Origin: Streptomyces maremycinicus
Lineage (GTDB): Bacteria; Actinomycetota; Actinomycetes; Streptomycetales; Streptomycetaceae
Direction of reading: 5' to 3'
Assembly (NCBI RefSeq): GCF_001184025.1
Contig: NZ_BBYG01000012.1
Coordinates: 434,001-498,000 of the forward strand
Length of the DNA: 64,000 nucleotides
Both the position numbers and the translations under genes were made by a program. Shown here one piece after another: positions 56,374 through 64,000 of this stretch (position 1 is its first letter; each line of letters begins with the position of its first letter). The notes under the pieces were generated by a model. The model ran no database searches. It saw nothing but the letters and a program-made list of their open reading frames with translations, and had not been told where the DNA came from.

Positions 56374-57393
56374 CTAGAACGTGCCCAGCTTCACGATCGA
56401 CAGCAGTGCGATCAGCTGGATCGACGCCGCGCCCAGCGCCTTCGGCCAGGGCAGGTCGTGGGAGCGGCTGACCATCAGGGTCAGCAGGGCGCCGGCCGCG
56501 ACCCAGGTCGCCCAGCCCAGCAGCTGCACGAAGGACGCGTCGCCGCCGAAGAACATCGCGACGACCAGGCGTGGGGCGTCGGTGAGCGACATGATCAGCA
56601 TGGAGAGGCCGACCGTGGGCTGCCAGGCGCCGTCGCCGCCCAGCTGGCGGGCCAGCGTGTGGGTGACCACGCCCAGGATGAAGGAGCTCAGTACCATCGC
56701 GACGGCTGTCGTCAGGACGATCGGGATCGCGTTGGACAGCGTCGCGTTGATCGCGTCCGCGCGGGTGTCGTCGAAGCCGAAGACCGCGAGCAGGCCGTAG
56801 AGGAACGTGACGACGAGGGCGGGGCCCCACATCGTGTAGTCCCGCATCTGGAGGAAGGTCTGCTTGGGAGTGAGGACGATGCCCTTCAGCAGCTCCTTCC
56901 AGTGCAGACGCGGACCCACCGGGCCCGCCGGGGCCGAGCCCGCGTGATACGTACCACCCTGGTTGTACTGGTCGTACTGCTGGTGGTCGTCGATCGAGAA
57001 GGCCTGGGTGTGGCCCGGATTGTTCGCGGCGTACGGGTCGTGCGGGACCCCGCCCGGACCGCCGGGACCGCCCGGGGCGCCGTACGGGGCGTCGCCGCCG
57101 AAGTACTCCGGCTCGTCGCCGTTCTGGCCGCCGTACCCTCCGCCGTTCGCCTGCGGCCACTGGCCGCCGCCCGCGCCCGTGCCGCCGTACTGCGGACGCT
57201 GCTGCGGGTACGGCTGCTGGCCCGACGGGTAGCCGTAGGACGGCCCAGAGGGTCCCGACGGTCCCGAGGACCGCGAGGGTCCCGAGGACCGCGACGGCCC
57301 CTGGGGCGCCTGCTGCCCGTACGGAGGGTGTTGCGGTCGCGCTTGCGGGGCACGGTTGTCCCGGCCGCCGCGTCCGATCCTGAATCCAGCCAC
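56374..57393 (-). CDS. Yip1-family membrane protein with disordered N-terminus
   Basis: 339 residues. The first 165 residues are Pro/Gly/Gln/Tyr/Ser-rich and disordered (repeats of SSGPSR and YGQQ type). A Yip1-type domain follows (HWKELLKGIVLTPKQTFLQM RDYTMWGPAL) with five membrane helices. GTG 57393 fits a leaderless -10 (TACGTT 7 nt upstream); the open frame extends further. Role unknown in actinobacteria. Confidence 0.82.
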   Translation of the reverse strand: MAGFRIGRGGRDNRAPQARPQHPPYGQQAPQGPSRSSGPSRSSGPSGPSGPSYGYPSGQQPYPQQRPQYGGTGAGGGQWPQANGGGYGGQNGDEPEYFGGDAPYGAPGGPGGPGGVPHDPYAANNPGHTQAFSIDDHQQYDQYNQGGTYHAGSAPAGPVGPRLHWKELLKGIVLTPKQTFLQMRDYTMWGPALVVTFLYGLLAVFGFDDTRADAINATLSNAIPIVLTTAVAMVLSSFILGVVTHTLARQLGGDGAWQPTVGLSMLIMSLTDAPRLVVAMFFGGDASFVQLLGWATWVAAGALLTLMVSRSHDLPWPKALGAASIQLIALLSIVKLGTF

Positions 57394-57406
57394 GCCTTCG
57401 AACGTA
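57394..57406 (-). promoter_or_regulatory. Leaderless-type -10 element of the Yip1-type gene
   Basis: TACGTT (57401-57406, minus strand) lies 7 nt before GTG 57393. Confidence 0.45.
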
Positions 57407-57579
57407 CCTGGTCCCGGAGAGTCACGTGCCCGGGCCTGCCGTCCGGGCACGGCTTTGCTGCCGAGCTGTGACATCCCCTAAGGGGAGCAACCGGACGGGA
57501 ATCAGTGGTTGTTCAGGGGAGGGTCGTAGGGGGCGCGGGGGTTGTGGGGGGTGTGTGCAGGAGTGCGGGGGTGTATGGC

Positions 57580-57615
57580 GGCGCCCCCGTGTCCGGGGTG
57601 GGACACGGGGGCGCC
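57580..57615 (-). terminator. Perfect 15-bp hairpin terminator of the iron-sulfur oxidoreductase gene
   Basis: GGCGCCCCCGTGTCC (57580-57594) pairs perfectly with GGACACGGGGGCGCC (57601-57615), 16 nt after the stop. Confidence 0.85.
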
Positions 57616-57631
57616 GGTGGGGCCGTTCGGG

Positions 57632-59923
57632 CTATTTGACGGGTTGTGGTTCGGGTTCGTTCTCGGTCTGTGCCTCGCCCGCGGGGGGTTCGTCGTCGAC
57701 CGGGGTCTTGACCGATTCCAGCAGGAGCTGGGAGACGTCCACGACCTGGACGGACTCCTTGGCCTTGCCCTCGTTCTTCTTGCCGTTGACCGAGTCGGTC
57801 AGCATGACCAGGCAGAACGGGCAGGCGGTGGAGACGATGTCGGGGTTGAGGGAGAGGGCTTCGTCGACGCGCTCGTTGTTGATGCGCTTGCCGATCCGCT
57901 CCTCCATCCACATCCGCGCGCCGCCCGCGCCGCAGCAGAAACCGCGCTCCTTGTGCCGGTGCATCTCCTCGTTGCGCAGACCGGGGACGTTGGCGATGAT
58001 CTCGCGCGGAGGCGTGTAGATCTTGTTGTGACGGCCCAGGTAGCAGGGGTCGTGGTAGGTGATGAGGCCCTCGACCGCGGTGACGGGGATCAGCTTGCCC
58101 TCGTCGATGAGGTGCTGGAGCAGCTGGGTGTGGTGGATGACCTCGTAGTCGCCGCCGAGCTGCGGGTACTCGTTGCCGATGGTGTTCAGGCAGTGCGGGC
58201 AGGTCGCGACGATCTTCTTCGCCGACCGCGGCTTGCGCGAGGCCTCGGTGACCTTGCCGTCGTCGTCCATCTCCTCGCCGAACGCCGCGTTCAGCGCCAT
58301 GACGTTCTCCATGCCGAGCTCCTGGAACAACGGCTCGTTGCCCAGGCGGCGGGCGGAGTCACCGGTGCACTTCTCGTCACCGCCCATGATCGCGAACTTC
58401 ACGCCCGCGATGTGCAGGAGTTCGGCGAACGCCTTGGTGGTCTTCTTGGCGCGGTCCTCCAGCGCCCCGGCGCAGCCCACCCAGTACAGGTACTCGACCT
58501 CGGTGAGGTCCTCCAGGTCACGGCCCACGACCGGGACCTCGAAATCGACCTCCTTGAGCCACTCCAGGCGCTGCTTCTTCGCCAGCCCCCAGGGATTGCC
58601 CTTCTTCTCCAGGTTCTTGAGCATCGTGCCCGCCTCGGACGGGAACGCGGACTCGATCATCACCTGGTAGCGGCGCATGTCGACGATGTGGTCGACATGC
58701 TCGATGTCGACCGGGCACTGCTCCACACAGGCACCGCACGTCGTGCACGACCACAGCACGTCCGGATCGATCACACCGTTGTCCTCGGCGCTGCCGACCA
58801 GCGGCCGCTCCGCCTCCGCCAGCGCCGCCGCCGGCACACCGGCCAGCTGCTCCGCCGTCGCCTTCTCCTCGCCCTCCATCGACTTGCCGCCGCCCGCCAG
58901 GAGATAGGGCGCCTTGGCGTGCGCGTGGTCACGCAGCGACATGATCAGCAGCTTGGGGGACAGCGGCTTGCCGGTGTTCCAGGCCGGGCACTGCGACTGG
59001 CAGCGCCCGCACTCGGTACAGGTGGAGAAGTCCAGCAGGCCCTTCCAGGAGAACTGCTCGACCTGGGAGACACCGAAGACGTCGTCGTCACCCGGATCGG
59101 CGAAATCGATCGGCTTGCCGCCCGACGTCATCGGCAGCAGCCCACCCAGAGCCGTCGCACCATCGGCGTTGCGCTTGAACCAGATGTTCGGAAACGCCAG
59201 GAACCGGTGCCACGCCACACCCATGTTGGTGTTGAGCGAGACCACGATCATCCAGATGAACGACGTCCCGATCTTGATCATCGCGACGAGGTAGACCAGG
59301 TTCTGGAGCGTGCTGACGCCCAGCCCCTTGAAGGCCAGGACGAGCGGGTACGAGGCGAAGTAGCCGGCCTCGTAGTGCTCCACGTGGTGCAGCGCGCCCT
59401 CGAGACCCCGCAGCACGTAGATGGCGAGGCCGATGGTGAGGATGACGTACTCGACGAAGTAGGCCTGCCCGGCCTTGGAGCCGGCGAAGCGGGACTTGCG
59501 GCCGGCGCGCGAGGGCAGGTTCAGCAGGCGGATCGCCATGAGGACGACGATGCCCAGGATCGTCATCACGCCGATGAACTCGATGTAGAGCTCAAACGGC
59601 AGGAAGTCGCCGATGACCGGCAGCACCCAGTCGGCCTGGAAGAGCTGGCCGAAGGCCTGGGCGAGGGTCGGCGGCAGCGTCAGGAAGCCGATCGCCACGA
59701 ACCAGTGGGCGAAGCCCACGATGCCCCAGCGGTTCATCCGCGTGTGGCCGAGAAACTCCCGTACCAGCGTCACGCTGCGCGCGTAGGGGTTGTCTGTCCG
59801 GGTTCCGGCGGGGAGCGGCTGGCCCAGCTTGAAGTACCGGACGAACTGGCCGATGGCACGTGCGATCAGGGCGACGCCGACCACGGTCAGAAGCAGCGAC
59901 ACGATGATCGCGGCGAGTTGCAT
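57632..59923 (-). CDS. EtfD-like membrane iron-sulfur oxidoreductase
   Basis: 763 residues. N-terminal membrane domain of six helices, resembling NarI-type heme subunits, with several His. A cytoplasmic domain follows with two 4Fe-4S clusters (CTECGRCQSQCP and CTTCGACVEQCP) and two CCG domains (CPHCLNTIG and DPCYLGRHN, then RGFCCGAGG). The layout matches mycobacterial Rv0338c (EtfD), which passes electrons from electron-transfer flavoprotein, reduced in fatty-acid oxidation, to menaquinone. AGGAG precedes ATG 59923. Confidence 0.87.
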   Translation of the reverse strand: MQLAAIIVSLLLTVVGVALIARAIGQFVRYFKLGQPLPAGTRTDNPYARSVTLVREFLGHTRMNRWGIVGFAHWFVAIGFLTLPPTLAQAFGQLFQADWVLPVIGDFLPFELYIEFIGVMTILGIVVLMAIRLLNLPSRAGRKSRFAGSKAGQAYFVEYVILTIGLAIYVLRGLEGALHHVEHYEAGYFASYPLVLAFKGLGVSTLQNLVYLVAMIKIGTSFIWMIVVSLNTNMGVAWHRFLAFPNIWFKRNADGATALGGLLPMTSGGKPIDFADPGDDDVFGVSQVEQFSWKGLLDFSTCTECGRCQSQCPAWNTGKPLSPKLLIMSLRDHAHAKAPYLLAGGGKSMEGEEKATAEQLAGVPAAALAEAERPLVGSAEDNGVIDPDVLWSCTTCGACVEQCPVDIEHVDHIVDMRRYQVMIESAFPSEAGTMLKNLEKKGNPWGLAKKQRLEWLKEVDFEVPVVGRDLEDLTEVEYLYWVGCAGALEDRAKKTTKAFAELLHIAGVKFAIMGGDEKCTGDSARRLGNEPLFQELGMENVMALNAAFGEEMDDDGKVTEASRKPRSAKKIVATCPHCLNTIGNEYPQLGGDYEVIHHTQLLQHLIDEGKLIPVTAVEGLITYHDPCYLGRHNKIYTPPREIIANVPGLRNEEMHRHKERGFCCGAGGARMWMEERIGKRINNERVDEALSLNPDIVSTACPFCLVMLTDSVNGKKNEGKAKESVQVVDVSQLLLESVKTPVDDEPPAGEAQTENEPEPQPVK

Positions 59924-60250
59924 TTGGGGGCTCCTCGGGCCTGCGAGGGAAATTACTAAGCGGTAACTTATGCAGTCCGTTTGAGACTACCCCGTATTCT
60001 CCGTCGCACTGTAGCGGGGTGCGGAGTGATCTCAGTCGCTGAGGGTTGCCTCAGAATCCGGTCAGGTTCGGGTCGGGTCGGGGTCGGGTCGGGGGTCGGT
60101 TCCGGGTGGGCCCCGGGGTCGGTGGAAGGGCGGGTTCCGGTGGGGATCCGGCCGTGAGGCGGTCGCGGGGCGGTCGTCGGTCGGTCGTCGGGCGGTGGTC
60201 GGGCGATCGTGGGGCGGTCGCGATTGGGTCGTGATTCGGCCGTGTTATTC
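59924..60250 (-). promoter_or_regulatory. Upstream region of the EtfD-like gene: operator-like repeat and G-quadruplex motif
   Basis: AATTAC and GTAACT (59951-59956 and 59963-59968) form an imperfect inverted repeat around 6 bp, of the size used by TetR regulators of fatty-acid oxidation. Further right a GGGTC repeat (60070-60095, five G-runs on the plus strand) can form a G-quadruplex, and G-rich GGTCG repeats continue to about 60235. No gene is supported here. Confidence 0.45.
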
Positions 60251-60265
60251 GTACCAAATTGGTAC
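60251..60265. promoter_or_regulatory. Perfect palindrome at the promoter of the MraY-like gene
   Basis: GTACCAAATTGGTAC is a perfect 15-bp palindrome, centred about 29 bp upstream of the start codon and overlapping the -35 region. An AT-rich -10 (TAATTT, 60275-60280) follows. Strong operator candidate; the binding protein is unknown. Confidence 0.6.
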
Positions 60266-60274
60266 ATATGTGAC

Positions 60275-60286
60275 TAATTTATATCC
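60275..60286 (+). promoter_or_regulatory. Leaderless-type -10 element of the MraY-like gene
   Basis: TAATTT (60275-60280) is followed by 6 nt and GTG 60287. Confidence 0.55.
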
Positions 60287-61525
60287 GTGCTCTACGGGAT
60301 CGTCGCCGCCATCACCGCCCTGTTCCTCGCCGCCGTCCTCGCCGCGCTGCTGCGCGTGCCCGCCCTGCGCCTGGGGTTGCTCGACCGCCGGCAGCGTCAG
60401 CGGCGGGTACCGCTGTTCGGGGGTGCCGCCGTGGTGCTCGCCACCTGTCTGGTCGCCGTCGCCGGCGACTGGACGGGCATCGCCCCGCTCGGCGACGGCA
60501 TCGAGGTGCTGCTCGTCGCGGGGGGCGCCGTCGCCGCACTCGGACTGGTGGCGGACGTCTGGCGGCTCCATGTGCGGTTCCTGGTGACGGGTACGGCGGT
60601 CGCGGCCGCCTTCGTGGTGCCGTACGGCGAGACCGGGGTGGCCGCCGGAGTGGTGGGTGTCGGCTGGATCACCTTCGTCGCCCTGGCCTTCCGGTCGCTC
60701 GACCACGCCGACGGGGTGGCCGGAACCGTCGGGGTCGTCACCGCCTTCGGGGTGGCCGCCTGCGCCGCCGTCGAGGTCATGGACGGCCTCGCGGTGCTGC
60801 TGAGCGTTTTCGCCGCCGCGCTCACCGGGTTCCTGATGCACAACTGGCCTCCCGCGCGTGTCGCCCTCGGGGCGTGCGGGTCGCTCTTCGCGGGATTCCT
60901 CCTCGCGGCGGCCGCCGTGATCGCCCGCGCGGGACACGCTCCGGTGGCCGGCGCCGGAGTGCTGTTCGCGCTCACCGCGGTCGCCGTGGCCGATGTCGTC
61001 CTCGTCGTGCTGTCCCGACGGCTGGCCCGACGGCCGCTGCCGCGGGGTGCGTCCGATCATCTCGCCCATCGGCTGCGGCGGCTGGGGCTCACCGCGCAGG
61101 GGGTGACCGTGCTGCTCGGTGTGGCGGCCTTCGCCGCGGTGCTCGTCGGGGTGCTGGTGCACGGGGGATGGGCCGACGCGCGGGCGGTGTTGTGGGTGGC
61201 GGGCGGGGCACTCGTCGTCGTGCTCGGGATGCTGCGGGTCGCGGTGTACGGGCCGCCACGCGCGCGTGGCCGTCGTGCCCGGCAGGTCCGGCGCGCGCAG
61301 CGGGCTCCCGCGCCGCGTCCCGGGTCGGGGTCGGGTCCGGGGTCGGGTCCGGCGGTCGGTCCGAGGGCGGGCTCGGAGTCGCGTTCCGGGCCGGGTTCCG
61401 CACCGGTGTACGCGCCCCGGCGTCAGTCCGAGGACCCTGCGCATCACCCGGAGCCCGGGGTGCGGCGACCCGGGAGATCTGTATCGCCGCAGGTCAACGC
61501 CTCCTTGCGTGTAAGGAACGGATAA
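60287..61525 (+). CDS. MraY/WecA-like glycosyltransferase (GT4 family) with disordered tail
   Basis: 412 residues. About ten membrane helices. The family pattern (RRQRQRRVPLFGGAAVVLAT, then FRSLDHADGVAGTVGVVTAF and FLMHNWPPARVALG) matches phospho-MurNAc-pentapeptide/WecA-type transferases, with HADG standing for the usual metal-binding NxxD. It attaches a sugar-1-phosphate to an undecaprenyl carrier or a related lipid. The last 85 residues are Pro/Gly/Ser-rich. GTG 60287 is supported by the leaderless -10. It runs towards dnaK. Confidence 0.8.
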   Translation: MLYGIVAAITALFLAAVLAALLRVPALRLGLLDRRQRQRRVPLFGGAAVVLATCLVAVAGDWTGIAPLGDGIEVLLVAGGAVAALGLVADVWRLHVRFLVTGTAVAAAFVVPYGETGVAAGVVGVGWITFVALAFRSLDHADGVAGTVGVVTAFGVAACAAVEVMDGLAVLLSVFAAALTGFLMHNWPPARVALGACGSLFAGFLLAAAAVIARAGHAPVAGAGVLFALTAVAVADVVLVVLSRRLARRPLPRGASDHLAHRLRRLGLTAQGVTVLLGVAAFAAVLVGVLVHGGWADARAVLWVAGGALVVVLGMLRVAVYGPPRARGRRARQVRRAQRAPAPRPGSGSGPGSGPAVGPRAGSESRSGPGSAPVYAPRRQSEDPAHHPEPGVRRPGRSVSPQVNASLRVRNG

Positions 61526-61527
61526 GA

Positions 61528-61600
61528 GTTGAGTGGGGCCGACTCAGGTCTGTTGACCCAGAGGTGAGCCTCGTGCACACTTGAGTCCGTTCCACTCAAG
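61528..61600 (+). promoter_or_regulatory. dnaK promoter with two HAIR (HspR) operators
   Basis: HAIR elements: GTTGAGT, 7 bp, ACTCAGG (61528-61548), and a perfect CTTGAGT, 7 bp, ACTCAAG (61580-61600). Between them TTGACC (61553-61558) and ACACTT (61577-61582) give a promoter with an 18-bp spacer. HspR with DnaK as co-repressor is the known regulator of this operon type. Confidence 0.9.
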
Positions 61601-61620
61601 TCAGCTGGAGGAAGATCACC

Positions 61621-63455
<1,835 letters not shown>

Positions 63456-63459
<4 letters not shown>

Positions 63460-64000
63460 CGGAGGAGACCCCGGGCTTCGAGGAGAAGCCCGACGTCCCC
63501 TCCGGCGCCACCCCTGAAGACGCCGAGCCGAAGGCCGCCCCCTCCTCCGCCTCGGCGGCGGGGGAGGCCCCGGCCGGGGACGCGAACCAGACAGCCGGTC
63601 TGGTGGCCCAGCTGGACCAGGTGCGCACCGCTCTGGGTGAGCGCACCGCGGACCTCCAGCGCCTCCAGGCCGAGTACCAGAACTACCGCCGCCGGGTCGA
63701 GCGCGACCGGATCGCGGTCAAGGAGATCGCCATCGCGAACCTCCTGACCGAGCTCCTGCCCGTCCTCGACGACATCGGCCGCGCGCGGGAACACGGCGAG
63801 TTCGTCGGCGGCTTCAAGTCGGTGGGCGAATCGCTGGAGACCGTCGCGGCCAAGATGGGCCTCCAGCAGTTCGGCAAGGAGGGCGAGCCCTTCGACCCGA
63901 CGATCCACGAGGCCCTGATGCACAGCTACGCGCCCGACGTCACCGAGACGACGTGCGTGGCGATCCTTCAGCCCGGGTATCGGATCGGCGAGCGCACCAT
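63456..64000 (+). CDS. grpE: Nucleotide exchange factor GrpE, cut by the window edge
   Basis: The first 181 codons are inside the window. The acidic, Ala/Pro-rich N-terminus (VTEETPGFEEKPDVPSGATP) leads into the long helix DLQRLQAEYQNYRRRVERDR and the conserved FVGGFKSVGESLETVAAKMG LQQFGKEGEPFDPTIHEALM. GTG 63456 overlaps the dnaK stop, so it is coupled. Exchanges ADP on DnaK. The 3' end continues past 64000. Confidence 0.95.

Noticed and set aside
60070..60235. GGTCG repeats considered as a CRISPR-like or origin-like array
   Set aside because: Spacing is irregular, there are no unique spacers and no DnaA boxes.
59968..60267. A 99-codon minus-strand frame upstream of the EtfD-like gene
   Set aside because: It is Pro/Thr/Arg low-complexity sequence derived from GGTCG repeats, crosses the palindromic operator and has no ribosome binding site.

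Overview
The window is high-GC actinobacterial DNA, almost certainly a Streptomyces chromosome. The evidence is very strong G/C bias at third codon positions, GTG and TTG starts, HspR-type HAIR operators in front of dnaK-grpE, LAL and ANTAR regulators, a Streptomyces-type xylanase/acetylxylan esterase pair, and a possible bldA-type TTA codon. About 65 protein genes, one tRNA and four gene remnants can be supported. All calls are read from the sequence without a database search.

Layout. 1-4.8 kb: the edge of what looks like a contractile-injection (phage-tail-like) cluster, with a DUF4255 tail protein, an atypical LuxR response regulator and a divergent large LuxR (LAL) ATPase regulator carrying one TTA codon. 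4.8-9.2 kb: small housekeeping or unknown genes plus the first cold-shock protein/DEAD helicase module. 9.2-13.3 kb: a taurine/sulfonate uptake and desulfonation operon (permease, lipoprotein, ATPase, TauD dioxygenase) headed by a 22-codon leader peptide ending Cys-Cys and a possible attenuator. 14-21 kb: a secreted PL9 pectate lyase behind a palindromic operator, a TetR/quinone-oxidoreductase pair, and an ECF sigma factor translationally coupled to a CU044_5270-type membrane protein. 21.4-25 kb: a MerR-like regulator, a small transcription unit and a second cold-shock/helicase operon. 25-29.5 kb: acetylxylan esterase and GH11 xylanase, each with a CBM2, next to a two-component system. 29.6-38.8 kb: CPBP protease, an orphan sugar-type ATPase, a lipoprotein deacetylase, and a two-component system divergent from an ABC/FtsX exporter. 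39-51.5 kb: lamin-tail protein, Rieske-tailed FAD oxidoreductase, FUSC transporter, GAF-ANTAR regulator, F420-type LLM oxidoreductase, SulP transporter, GlxA-type regulator, a reductase-like protein and small membrane proteins.

51.8-53.1 kb is a decayed integrative element at tRNA-Gly(CCC): a RepSA-like fragment fused to the 3' end of a tyrosine integrase. 53.4-55.2 kb holds a 52-residue zinc-ribbon protein, dcd, a phosphoribosyltransferase, and a scar where an aldo/keto reductase and an MmyB-type regulator have each lost their 5' halves. 55.4-61.5 kb: secreted protein, Yip1-type membrane protein, an EtfD-like iron-sulfur oxidoreductase and a MraY-like glycosyltransferase. The window ends in dnaK and the start of grpE.

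Recurrent themes are leaderless promoters (a -10 hexamer 6-8 nt before the start codon), minisatellites with non-triplet periods at gene ends, perfect hairpin terminators, and palindromic operators next to transport or degradative genes.
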